Assembly (NCBI RefSeq): GCF_001428625.1
Contig: NZ_LMIE01000007.1
Coordinates: 100-64,099 of the forward strand
Reading direction: 5' to 3'
DNA length: 64,000 bases
From: Hydrogenophaga sp. Root209
GTDB lineage: Bacteria; Pseudomonadota; Gammaproteobacteria; Burkholderiales; Burkholderiaceae_C
Below the pieces are notes generated by a model. It did no database searches and was not told the origin of the DNA. It worked only from the letters and a program-made list of their open reading frames with translations. Shown here in pieces: positions 18,725 through 26,674 of the stretch. The position numbers and the translations under genes were made by a program. Numbering within the stretch: position 1 is the first letter of the stretch; the number at the start of each line of letters is the position of its first letter.

Positions 18725-19702
18725 TCAAACAGCGTTGCAGTGGCCAGACGCCTCAAGCGCGTCCAGCCTGTCATTGCCCCAGAAGAGCTCGCCATTACAA
18801 AAAAAGCTGGGGGCGCCAAACACGCCACGGTCTTGCGCTTCCTGGGTGTTGGCCTCAACCTGCTTCTTGAACACCGGGTCATCGATCGACGCCCGGACTG
18901 CGTGGGCATCCAGCCCGGCCGCGGCACCCAGCGCCGCGAGCTGGTCGGGGTCGCTGATGTCGCGCGACTCGCTCCAGTAGGCCCGCATCACCGCCGACAC
19001 AAACGGCTCGGCCCGACCATGCTGAGCGGCAAAGACCGTTGCCCGCAGCGCACGCACCGGGCGCAGCGGAAACGCCGGGCGATAGCGCAGTTCAAGCCCC
19101 AGTTGCTCGGCCCAGTGTTGCATGTCGGCCTTGAACCAGCGAACAAAGGCGGCGTTGGCATCCAGCGGTCGGCGCCCGTCGACGCGCTCGATCAGACGAG
19201 CCAAGTGCATGGGTCTCCAGATCAGCTCGCGGTTCAGGCGGCGGGCGATCGCACCGATGCGCAGCGCTGCGAAGTAGCACCACGGGCTGTGGCAGTCGAA
19301 GAAGAATTCGATGGGAGACGCCTGTGCTTCCGTTGCCGCTTTGTTGGTTGGGGCTGGCGCCAGAAAACGGTCCAGTTGCACCAGCGCCCGTTCGTGCACG
19401 CCTCGCATGATGACCCGACCGTCTTGATGCGCAGAAACCGCAAAGCGCAAGCGACGGCCCTGTGCTTCCTGCAACTGCGCCTGTGCCGACACCTCACGCC
19501 CCGGCAGCGCGGGCGCCAGATGCGAGACGTCTATTCGTGTCCCCACCGTGGCTTCGCCGGACTCAAAGAGGTCGCGCATAGCGCGGTGGCTCGCCTCCTC
19601 CAGCATGCCCACCAGATAGGGCGAGGACACCACCTGCACACCGTCGTTGCCAATGGCAGCAGCCGTTGACTCAGGCCCAGGCACAACGCAGTGCAACCCC
19701 AT
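18725..19702 (-). CDS. Fusion of FlK-like hotdog thioesterase with HCCA isomerase/DsbA-like domain
   Basis: A 325-residue two-domain protein. Residues 1-115 resemble FlK-type hotdog thioesterases: SSPYLVGMLEEAS, VGTRIDVSHLAP and GVHERALV, with the FlK catalytic set appearing as Ser (for Thr), Glu and His. Residues about 130-325 match the 2-hydroxychromene-2-carboxylate isomerase/kappa-GST thioredoxin-like family: IEFFFDCHSPWCYFA and GVFGAPSFFCNGELFWGNDRL. The expected start is the ATG at 19702, 20 bases after the ligase gene stop; longer starts would run into that gene. The two domains normally occur as separate proteins, so the fusion is unusual. Function unknown; it may act on a CoA or glutathione thioester. 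Confidence 0.8.
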   Translation of the reverse strand: MGLHCVVPGPESTAAAIGNDGVQVVSSPYLVGMLEEASHRAMRDLFESGEATVGTRIDVSHLAPALPGREVSAQAQLQEAQGRRLRFAVSAHQDGRVIMRGVHERALVQLDRFLAPAPTNKAATEAQASPIEFFFDCHSPWCYFAALRIGAIARRLNRELIWRPMHLARLIERVDGRRPLDANAAFVRWFKADMQHWAEQLGLELRYRPAFPLRPVRALRATVFAAQHGRAEPFVSAVMRAYWSESRDISDPDQLAALGAAAGLDAHAVRASIDDPVFKKQVEANTQEAQDRGVFGAPSFFCNGELFWGNDRLDALEASGHCNAV

Positions 19703-19722
19703 ACGCCCCACCACAGCCGGCC

Positions 19723-20871
19723 TCACGGCAGCACGTCCAGTTGCGTGGCCAGAGCGGCGGTTTGCAGGTCGCGCTTCTTGATCTTCCCGCTGGAGGTCAT
19801 GGGCCACTCGCCGACCTGGAAATAGTGCACCGGGTGTTTGAAGGCCGCCACTTTGCCGGCCAGAAAAGCCTTGAAGCCCGCGGCAGAGGCTGCGCCGCGC
19901 AAGCTGACGGCGGCCGCCACCGTTTCGCCGTAGTAGGTATCGGGCAGTCCAAAGACCGCCACTTCTGCCACCGCCGGGTGTTCGCGCAGCAAGTTCTCCA
20001 CCTCCACCGGATAAATGTTTTCACCGCCGCGGATGATCATGTCGCGCAGCCGACCACCTGCCACCACCACCCGGCCATCCGGGCGCATCACCATGCGTGC
20101 GCGCACCTCGATTTGGCCCGATGCCATGGCTGGCAGGCAGTCCCGGGTGTCGGGATGTGCAATCCGCACCTCCATTCCATCGAGCGGCCGGCCACAGGTT
20201 TCCCACCGGTGCGGACTGTCGGGTGTGTCAAGCGCAATCAGGGTGCTGGCTTCGGTCTGGCCATACACCTGGACCAAGCCCGGCAATGGAAATTCAGCCG
20301 AGCAACGCGCCAGCACTGTGGGATCGCAATCGGCACCGCCACAGGTGCCTGCACGCAAGGAGCTGAGGTCGTACTGGGGCCGGTTCGGATGCTGCAGCAT
20401 GCTCAGGTAGGACGTGGGCACGCCGGTGAGCAAGGTGCAGCGTTCGCTGTCAATGATGCGAAACATGTGCTCGGCGTCAAACGCCGGCACTCCCACATAG
20501 GTTGCACCATGGCTGAGGCAGCCCATCAGGTTCATGAGCAGATGGGTGTTGATCGGCACCAGCACCGCACCAAGGCCAGCCATCGCAGTCAGTGTCACCG
20601 CCCATTCGGCCCGATTCTCGGCCCATAGCGCCACCGCGCCACCCTCCCCGACGCCCAGGCGGCGCAAGGCTATGGCCAAACGATTCGATTGCAACAGCCA
20701 CTGAGCGAAGCTCAACCGTTCATTGGCCAGCGGGAACACCACGCCCTCGCGATCGGGCCACTGCGCTGCACTCCGTTGCAATGCGTCGTATGCGTTGCGC
20801 GGCACCTCGGTGGCACCAGGCAGGCCCACTTGTCCTGTGCCCAGCTCGGGGCATTCAATCATGTCATTCAT
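19723..20871 (-). pseudogene. Acyl-CoA synthetase (AMP-binding) with two internal in-frame deletions
   Basis: A 382-residue member of the acyl-adenylate synthetase superfamily, whose members are usually 500-560 long. N-terminal (AGLGAVLVPINTHL), middle (LLTGVPTSYLSML, YGQTEASTL) and C-terminal blocks (GRLRDMIIRGGENIYPVEVE, SSGKIKKRDL) are well preserved. However, the chain jumps from LVPINTH straight to LLMNLMGCL, omitting roughly 130 residues with the YTSGTTG-PKG phosphate loop. It also jumps from ARMVMR to PDGRVVV, omitting the WFHTGD ribose-binding block. Both losses keep the frame. Canonical ligase activity is therefore not expected. It could be a decaying gene or a repurposed binder. ATG 20871 was preferred to a TTG at 20889. 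Confidence 0.75.
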
Positions 20872-20895
20872 TGCCAAGCTCTCTTTCAAACGACT

Positions 20896-21693
20896 TCACA
20901 CCGTGGATGAAACCTGTATATCGAGGTCGTTCCAGGTCGCGTCGAAGTGGTCGTTGAAACGGGAGGAGCGACGCAGCGCGATTGGGTCGTCTTCAGCGGC
21001 GCCGAGGTCAATGTCGCAAATCGCCTTCACAGTGCCGGGGCGGTGCGACAGCACCAGCACCCGATCGGCCATGGCTACCGCTTCGGCAATGTCGTGCGTC
21101 ACCAGAATGGCCGACTTGTTGCGGTCGCGGATGATGCGCCTGACGTCACCCTGCAACACCAGCCTGGTCTGGAAATCCAATGCCGAAAAGGGTTCGTCAA
21201 GCAAGATGGCCTTGGGGTCCAGCGCCAGTGTTCTCATGAAGGCCACGCGCTGGCGCATTCCACCCGACAAGGCATTGGGACGGGCCTTCTCAAAGCCGGC
21301 CAGCCCGTAGCTTTTGATGAGCGCCATGGCCCGCTCACGCGCTTGCTCGGGACGCACACCCCTGACCTCAAGGCCCAGCGCGACGTTGTCAAGCGCGCTG
21401 CGCCAAGGCAGCAGCAAGTCTTTTTGCAGCATGTACCCGACATGCCCTCGAGCACCGCTGATGCGCTCGACGTCGACATAAATCGCACCCGATGTGGGCT
21501 GCAGCAAGCCGGCAATGATGGTGAAGAGTGTGGACTTGCCGCAGCCCGAGGGTCCGACAATTGCGAGGTTTTCACCCTCATGCAGATCAAAGCTCACGCC
21601 TTGAAAAACTGCCACTTCGCTGGCTGTGCCGGTGTTGAAGCTCATCGACACCTGGCGTGCCTCCAGCACGACTTGAGCATGTTTGTTCACCAT
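20896..21693 (-). CDS. ABC transporter ATP-binding protein (SsuB/TauB-like)
   Basis: A 265-residue ABC ATPase of the nitrate/sulfonate/taurine importer type. Walker A is VGPSGCGKST, the signature LSGGMRQR, Walker B AILLDEPFSALD, and the switch His is in LVTHDIAEAV. It overlaps the permease gene upstream by 7 bases. Together they would form the membrane part of an importer of a small organic anion or aromatic precursor; no binding-protein gene is adjacent. The flanking IS30 scar suggests that the original first gene was lost. Confidence 0.9.
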   Translation of the reverse strand: MVNKHAQVVLEARQVSMSFNTGTASEVAVFQGVSFDLHEGENLAIVGPSGCGKSTLFTIIAGLLQPTSGAIYVDVERISGARGHVGYMLQKDLLLPWRSALDNVALGLEVRGVRPEQARERAMALIKSYGLAGFEKARPNALSGGMRQRVAFMRTLALDPKAILLDEPFSALDFQTRLVLQGDVRRIIRDRNKSAILVTHDIAEAVAMADRVLVLSHRPGTVKAICDIDLGAAEDDPIALRRSSRFNDHFDATWNDLDIQVSSTV

Positions 21694-22514
21694 TTGAATC
21701 TCGCTTCAACTTTGAGAAGAACCACATCCAGCACCAGAGCCAGAACCATCAAACAGAAGATGCCAACAAAGACCGAGTTGAGGTCGTACAGCGCGCCGGC
21801 GTTATAGATGAAATAGCCGAGGGCCTTTTTGGCAGAGATGTATTCACCCACTACGGCGCCGATCATGGCGAAACCAATGTTCAAGCGCATAGTGGCCAGA
21901 ATCCAGGGCGTCGCACCGGGAACAATGACCTTGCGCCAGATGGTCAAGGGGCGCGCACCCAATGAACGCATGGGCTTGACCAGGTCCTGGTCCACCTCTT
22001 GGGTACCCTGGTAGACCGAGATAAGCGCCACAATGAAGGCAAGGCTGGCGGCGATGGCCACCTTGGCCCCCATGTCCACGCAAAACCAAACAATCACCAG
22101 CGGAGCCAAGGCAATTTTTGGAACGCCATTGATGGCAACGATGAGGGGCCGCAGGATTCGTGCAACGGTGTCGGACAGCCACAGCGCGAGACCCAACGCG
22201 CTGCCCAGCGTGGTGCCAATCGCAAAGCCAACAATTGCTTCAAACGCGGTCACTCCGATGTGGACAAATAGCTCACCCTCGCGCATCAGAGCGATACCTT
22301 TCTCCAAGATGCCTGAGGGTTGCCCGTATAAGTGGACCGGCGCCACGCCACTGCGGACCAGCAACTCCCAAGTCAGCAGAATGCCGAGCACCAACAGGAC
22401 TTGATAGACAGGGATGCGGAACTTTTCGCCCAAGCCATTGGGCTTGGAACCACTCTGCGAATGTGTTGAATGCTGTGAACCGCTGTTGGGGGCTCGAGTA
22501 ATGGTGCTGGCCAT
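21687..22514 (-). CDS. ABC transporter permease (SsuC/TauC-like)
   Basis: A 275-residue BPD-type permease with about six membrane segments (first one IPVYQVLLVLGILLTWELLV near residue 35) and the EAA-loop region RSLGARPLTIWRKVIVPGATP. It pairs with the overlapping ATPase gene. This stretch is visibly less GC-rich than hut and phn genes, consistent with acquired DNA. A transposase remnant starts 47 bases upstream of its start codon, so the native promoter and binding-protein gene may be missing. Confidence 0.9.
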   Translation of the reverse strand: MASTITRAPNSGSQHSTHSQSGSKPNGLGEKFRIPVYQVLLVLGILLTWELLVRSGVAPVHLYGQPSGILEKGIALMREGELFVHIGVTAFEAIVGFAIGTTLGSALGLALWLSDTVARILRPLIVAINGVPKIALAPLVIVWFCVDMGAKVAIAASLAFIVALISVYQGTQEVDQDLVKPMRSLGARPLTIWRKVIVPGATPWILATMRLNIGFAMIGAVVGEYISAKKALGYFIYNAGALYDLNSVFVGIFCLMVLALVLDVVLLKVEARFKW

Positions 22515-22561
22515 GGTTCAATCCCTCACGCCAAAGGCCTCGGTGGCCTTCAGTGGCGGAT

Positions 22562-22744
22562 TCAACCGGTTGATGCAACGGTCTGGCTGAACATCTCAGC
22601 CGGCGTGTGGAAGCCGAGGGTCTTTCTCGGCCTCTCATTCAATTGTCTCGCCAATGCATTGAGCTTGGCTTGTGAGTAACTCGAGATGTCGATGCCCTTT
22701 GGCAGGTACTGCCTGAGCAAGTGGAGCCCATTCTGTTCCCCAAA
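22562..22744 (-). mobile_element. IS30-family transposase remnant (C-terminal end)
   Basis: Reading the minus strand from 22744 to the TGA at 22562 gives GEQNGLHLLRQYLPKGID, then SSYSQAKLNALARQLNERPR, then KTLGFHTPAEMF. This is the diagnostic C-terminal block of IS30-type DDE transposases (N-GL-LRQY-PKG-D, YSQ, LNERPRKTLGF-TPAE). It contains the end of the catalytic domain only; the rest of the transposase is not present upstream. No terminal inverted repeat could be assigned. It is a scar of an insertion that probably removed the gene preceding the ABC permease. Confidence 0.82.
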
Positions 22745-23302
22745 CGCTCCCCCGGCTCATCGACTACCAAACGCAAACCGACGTGAGACGTTTTGGCTGC
22801 TGCTCTCGCCAAAATTGGCTCGAAAACTGACTTCGAGCGTCACTGAAACCTTTAGATTGGTTGCTCGTAAGGCAGCCTTGACTGCGCGCGCCCGGCCAAC
22901 GAGCCATGCACCGCAACGCCAAGAAGATCATGGTCTGACCATCCGTGGGTACGGCCGCAAGGCGTGCTTGTCAGATCAGTCAGCGCCGCGCGAGCGGCCT
23001 CAATATTCTGGGCTGCATGCAAGGTGATCAATGCCCTTGGAACCGGGCGTGTCGATGACAGCGATGTGGCCAATATCTTGAGCTGTTGATCATTGGCCCC
23101 ATGGTCAGCTGCGCCACTGAAACCGGTCAATGGGACGGCGAATATGGCGGTAGACGGATGACCGCTGTGTTGCCTTGACCGCGCTGTCGCGGAGCGGCCA
23201 AGAACGGCAGCAATCGCTGCAAACCGGCGAGTCACCCTCAGCACACAAAGGACGCCAAAACGTTGTGTCCACCTGTTCATCGCCTGGTTCTGTCGGCCTG
23301 AA
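22745..23302. other. Degenerate spacer between the IS30 scar and the phn locus
   Basis: About 560 bases without a convincing gene. A minus-strand frame (22852-23280, 142 codons) has an uneven composition. Its middle (DQQLKILATS, VPRALITLHAAQN) faintly resembles the C-terminal part of PhnD-like binding proteins, so it may be a frameshifted remnant of a binding-protein gene, but this is weak. The stretch is less GC-rich than the flanking phn genes. It is best regarded as decayed DNA. Confidence 0.35.
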
Positions 23303-23887
23303 TCAATCAGTCAGATGAGCCTTTTTTCCAACCACGGCCAAGTTCATCTTGCGGAGCTGATCGACAAAGTGACCGAGCGAAGGAGTTCGAGCGCCGGGCA
23401 CCTTGGCCAGATCGTCGTAGCGACGCAATCGAACGGCCGCCTGAGCGTGCGGGTTCTTCATGAATCGGTCGGCCTGCTCCGCATCAAATGCACCCCCTTG
23501 CAGTTGCAGGCTGCGCACGGAGGCTGGTGACAGCGTGTCTAGGTAAGTTGGATCGATGTGGCACAAATACCGTTTGGCATCGACGTGCAGACGGATCGGC
23601 TCCAGCACGTCATCGTCGAAGGTGGCGCGCAGGAATGGCAAGGCGATGTACTGGTGCAGGTCGTCGCGTGGGGCCTCCGCTCCACCGGCATCAACGCCTT
23701 CGCCTCTCAGCATGTGCCCCAGGTCGTGCAGCAGGGCGGCGGCCATGGTCGGGGCCGACTCACCCGCCGCCTCGGCCAGGTGGGCGCATTGCAGCGCATG
23801 GTCGAGCTGGCTGACGGGCTCGCCGCCGTATTGCGCGGCGCCTTTGCGCAGAAGCAGTTCGCCAATCTCGTCAATGGTCATGCTCAT
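23303..23887 (-). CDS. PhnZ-like HD-domain oxygenase of phosphonate operons
   Basis: A 194-residue HD-domain protein of the family annotated as phosphonate-operon-associated HD protein, which includes the mixed-valent diiron oxygenase PhnZ. PhnZ cleaves the C-P bond of 2-amino-1-hydroxyethylphosphonate. The PhnZ residues have counterparts: Tyr20, Glu23 and His30 (YGGEPVSQLDH), metal ligands His54-Asp55 (LLHDLGH), His78, His101 and Asp158 or Asp159. It is the last gene of the phnC-D-E unit, 8 bases behind phnE. The usual partner hydroxylase PhnY is not in the window. It may act on a hydroxyphosphonate made elsewhere or on a trimethylated analogue (inference). Confidence 0.85.
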   Translation of the reverse strand: MSMTIDEIGELLLRKGAAQYGGEPVSQLDHALQCAHLAEAAGESAPTMAAALLHDLGHMLRGEGVDAGGAEAPRDDLHQYIALPFLRATFDDDVLEPIRLHVDAKRYLCHIDPTYLDTLSPASVRSLQLQGGAFDAEQADRFMKNPHAQAAVRLRRYDDLAKVPGARTPSLGHFVDQLRKMNLAVVGKKAHLTD

Positions 23888-23895
23888 GGGCCCAC

Positions 23896-24702
23896 CTACA
23901 CCGCGATTTTCCGGATGCGGGCCGAGACCACGTCGATCGCGCTCACGGTGAGCACGATGATGATCATCACGGCGCAGGTCTCGGGGTACTGGAAGCCGCG
24001 GATGATCTCCCACAGCACCACACCGATGCCACCGGCACCCACCATGCCCACCACCGACGCCGAACGCACATTGGCTTCGAAGCGGTACAGCGTGTACGAG
24101 ATCCACAGCGGCATCACCTGCGGGATCACGCCGTACACGATCTCGTGCAGGGCGCTGGCGCCGGTGGAACGGATGCCTTCAACCGGCTGGGGATCGATCG
24201 CTTCGACCGCCTCGGAGAACAGCTTGGCCAGCGTGCCGGCGGTGTGTATCCACAAGGCCAGCACGCCCGCAAACGGCCCCAGGCCCACCGCCACGACGAA
24301 CAGCATGGCGAACACCATTTCGTTGATGGCGCGAAACGAATCGAGCAGGCGGCGCACCGGCTGGTACACCCACCACGGCACGATGTTGCTGGAGGCCAGC
24401 AGCGACAAGGGGATGGCCGTGACCACCGCCAGGGCCGTGCCCCAGAGCGCGATCTGCAGGGTGATCACCATTTCGGTGACGTAGATGCGCCAGTCCGAGA
24501 AGTTGGGCGGGAAAAACTCGGCCGCGTAGGTCGCCATGTTTCCCGAATCGCGCCACAGCGCCAGGGGGCGCATGTCGGCGCCGTTCCACGACGCGGCCAG
24601 CAGTGCCAGCAGTGCACCCCACGACACGTACCAGGCCAGGCCGTGCCTGGGCGCGGCGGTCTGCGCCAAGGCTTGCCATTTGGGGTGGGTCAGGGTGTTC
24701 AT
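23896..24702 (-). CDS. phnE: Phosphonate ABC transporter permease PhnE
   Basis: A 268-residue inner-membrane permease. It starts with a cytosolic segment and a first membrane helix ([15 protein letters not shown]), and contains [19 protein letters not shown] and [15 protein letters not shown], typical of Phn[17 protein letters not shown] precedes the final helix. It follows phnD by 18 bases and belongs to the phnC-phnD-phnE-HD unit, which has its own operator and PHO-box-like site upstream of phnC. Confidence 0.95.
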   Translation of the reverse strand: MNTLTHPKWQALAQTAAPRHGLAWYVSWGALLALLAASWNGADMRPLALWRDSGNMATYAAEFFPPNFSDWRIYVTEMVITLQIALWGTALAVVTAIPLSLLASSNIVPWWVYQPVRRLLDSFRAINEMVFAMLFVVAVGLGPFAGVLALWIHTAGTLAKLFSEAVEAIDPQPVEGIRSTGASALHEIVYGVIPQVMPLWISYTLYRFEANVRSASVVGMVGAGGIGVVLWEIIRGFQYPETCAVMIIIVLTVSAIDVVSARIRKIAV

Positions 24703-24720
24703 GGGTGCAGCCGGCGTTGG

Positions 24721-25665
24721 TCAGTTCAAGGCAGAGAGCTGCTGGTCGATGGCGGCGATCTGGGCCTTCTTCTCGGCGTCGCTCAAGTTGCCATCGGACT
24801 CGATCTTGTTGCGCTTGCCAAACAGGTCGAGCTGGCGGATCGGGATCAGCTGGTCGTTGCTCGACGCCTTGAAGCCCGAGAGCTTGGAGAGCTGCATCAC
24901 GATGGCTTTTTCGCGCGCATCGGTCTTGGCGTAGTTGACGAAGAAGGTCTTGATCTTCTGCTTGGTGGCCTCGGGCACGCCCTTGTTCAGCACCAGCGGG
25001 TCCAGCGGAATCAGGGGTGAGGTCCAGATGATGCGGATGGCCTGGGCCTTCTCGGGCTGGCGCTCCTGGATCTTGCCCATCGTTTCGCTGTTGGTCACGG
25101 CCACGTCAACCTGCTTGTTGGCCACGGCCAGGGCATTGGTTTCGTGGTTGGCGCTGCGCACGGTCTTGAAGTGCGTCTTGGCGTCGATCTTGTTCTTGGC
25201 GAAGACGTAGTAACCCGGCACAAGGAAACCGCTGGTGGAGTTCGGGTCACCGTTGCCGAAGCTCAGTGACTTGCCGTTCTTGAGCACGTCGTCCAGCGAG
25301 GTGAGCGGGCTGTCCTTGTTCACCACGAAGTGCGAGTAGTAGCCCTGGGTGCCATCGGCGTTGACCATCTGGGCGAACACCTCGCCGTTGGCGCGGTCCA
25401 CGGCCTCCATGGCCGACTTGTTGCCCAGCCAGGCCACCTGCACCTTGTTGAAGCGCATGCCTTCGATGATGCCGGCGTAGTCGGGTGCGAAGAAGGCCTT
25501 GACCTTCAGCCCGGTCTGCTTTTCCATGTCGTCCAGCAAGGGCTGCCAATCGGCCTTGAGGTTCTGGGTGGATTCGGTCGAGATGATCCCGAAGTTGATG
25601 TCCTGGGCATGTGCCAGGGTGAAGGTGAGGCCGGCGGCGAGCGCGACCAGGGCGCGTTGGATCAT
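24721..25665 (-). CDS. phnD: Phosphonate-binding periplasmic protein PhnD
   Basis: A 314-residue binding protein with a Sec signal peptide (cleavage near residue 20, LAHAQ). PhnD features are DINFGIISTESTQNLKADW, then VAWLGNKSAMEAVDRA, and NSTSGFLVPGYYVFAKN. It delivers phosphonates such as 2-aminoethylphosphonate to PhnE/PhnC. It starts 56 bases after phnC. A second, rather different binding protein is encoded at 36738-37616, so the organism has at least two phosphonate uptake specificities. Confidence 0.95.
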   Translation of the reverse strand: MIQRALVALAAGLTFTLAHAQDINFGIISTESTQNLKADWQPLLDDMEKQTGLKVKAFFAPDYAGIIEGMRFNKVQVAWLGNKSAMEAVDRANGEVFAQMVNADGTQGYYSHFVVNKDSPLTSLDDVLKNGKSLSFGNGDPNSTSGFLVPGYYVFAKNKIDAKTHFKTVRSANHETNALAVANKQVDVAVTNSETMGKIQERQPEKAQAIRIIWTSPLIPLDPLVLNKGVPEATKQKIKTFFVNYAKTDAREKAIVMQLSKLSGFKASSNDQLIPIRQLDLFGKRNKIESDGNLSDAEKKAQIAAIDQQLSALN

Positions 25666-25721
25666 GGATGGCTCCAGTAAGTCAGCAGGGAAGGATGGGA
25701 AGGGACGAAGGAAGGCGCCGT

Positions 25722-26579
25722 TCAGGCGGCCTGGGGAATCGGTTGCACCCACGTGGAGGCAGGTGCCGTGGGCAGGCGCGTCACGCCGGTGTGCACGCTT
25801 TCGCTGCCGTTCAGGATCTCGTCGGCCTGCATGCCGTAGAGATCGCGCAGCAGGGCGGTGGTGAGCTGGGCGGAGGGGCCGTCGAACACCACACGGCCTT
25901 GGTGCAGTGCCACGGTGCGGTTGCAGAAGCGCCGCGCCATGTCCACCTGATGCAGCGAGACCACCACCGTGCAACCGTCTTCGCGGCAGATGCGCGAGAG
26001 GATCTCCATCACGTTGCGCGAAGACTCCGGGTCGAGCGAGGCAATCGGTTCGTCGGCCAGCACCACGCGGGCGCCCTGCACCAGGGTGCGCGCGATGGCG
26101 GCGCGCTGCTGCTGCCCGCCCGACAGCGTGGAGGCCCGCTGCGCATGGCAGTCGGCAATGCCCACGCGGTCCAGTGCTTCCAGCGCCAGCGCGCGCTCCC
26201 GCACAGTGAAGATGCGCGTGACGGCGCGCCACCAGGGCATCTGGTGCAGGCGGCCCACCAGCACATTGACGAGCACGGGCAGGCGGTCGACCAGGTTGAA
26301 CTGCTGGAACACGAAGCCGACGCCCGCACGCGTGCGCCGCACGTCACGCTGGATCTGGCCGCCGAGTTGCACGCAGTGGCCGTTGACCTCGATGCACGAG
26401 TCACCACCCGCGTCAGACGGCATCAGGCCGGCAATGTGGCGCAGCAGGGTGGACTTGCCCGAGCCGGAGGCGCCGATCAAGGCCACCATCTCGCCCTGCC
26501 CGATCTCCAGGTTGATGTTGCGCAAGGCGTGTTTGCCGTTGCCGAAGTGCTTGTCAAGGTTGCGGATTCGCAGGCTCAT
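25722..26579 (-). CDS. phnC: Phosphonate ABC transporter ATP-binding protein PhnC
   Basis: A 285-residue ABC ATPase. Walker A is GASGSGKST (about 38-46), the signature [12 protein letters not shown] and Walker [13 protein letters not shown]. The PhnC-type C terminus ([12 protein letters not shown]) is present, followed by about 40 extra residues. It is the first gene of the phnC-D-E-HD transcript. Its upstream gap of 95 bases carries a PhnF-type operator and a PHO-box-like sequence. Confidence 0.95.
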   Translation of the reverse strand: MSLRIRNLDKHFGNGKHALRNINLEIGQGEMVALIGASGSGKSTLLRHIAGLMPSDAGGDSCIEVNGHCVQLGGQIQRDVRRTRAGVGFVFQQFNLVDRLPVLVNVLVGRLHQMPWWRAVTRIFTVRERALALEALDRVGIADCHAQRASTLSGGQQQRAAIARTLVQGARVVLADEPIASLDPESSRNVMEILSRICREDGCTVVVSLHQVDMARRFCNRTVALHQGRVVFDGPSAQLTTALLRDLYGMQADEILNGSESVHTGVTRLPTAPASTWVQPIPQAA

Positions 26580-26600
26580 GTCGCTACCACTCCAAAGAGA

Positions 26601-26610
26601 TGTCTATACA
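26601..26610. promoter_or_regulatory. Predicted PhnF operator upstream of phnC
   Basis: The core TGTCTATACA lies 22 bases before the phnC start. The 12-mer TGTCTATACAAG is shared exactly (in either orientation) with the site between phnG and phnF at 32473. Read on the transcribed strand it contains TATAGA, a possible -10 element, so repressor binding would block RNA polymerase. PhnF of the HutC/GntR group is the obvious binder (inference). Confidence 0.65.
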
Positions 26611-26630
26611 AGCGAGTGTCGGACGCTGCT

Positions 26631-26648
26631 GTGACAGTTTCTTGACGC
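26631..26648 (-). promoter_or_regulatory. PHO-box-like sequence upstream of phnC
   Basis: On the minus strand the sequence reads GCGTCAA-GAAA-CTGTCAC. The second 7-mer is a perfect PhoB half-site, the first has 4 of 7 matches, and the 4-base spacer is correct. It lies upstream of the PhnF-type operator and phnC, a sensible position for phosphate-starvation activation. The first half-site is weak, so the call is moderate. Confidence 0.45.
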
Positions 26649-26674
26649 ACCAAAGACGTTTTCGCGGCACGGGA

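Noticed and set aside
22852-23280. Possible binding-protein remnant before the phn locus
   Set aside because: The resemblance to a PhnD C terminus is faint and confined to about 25 residues; not called as a gene.
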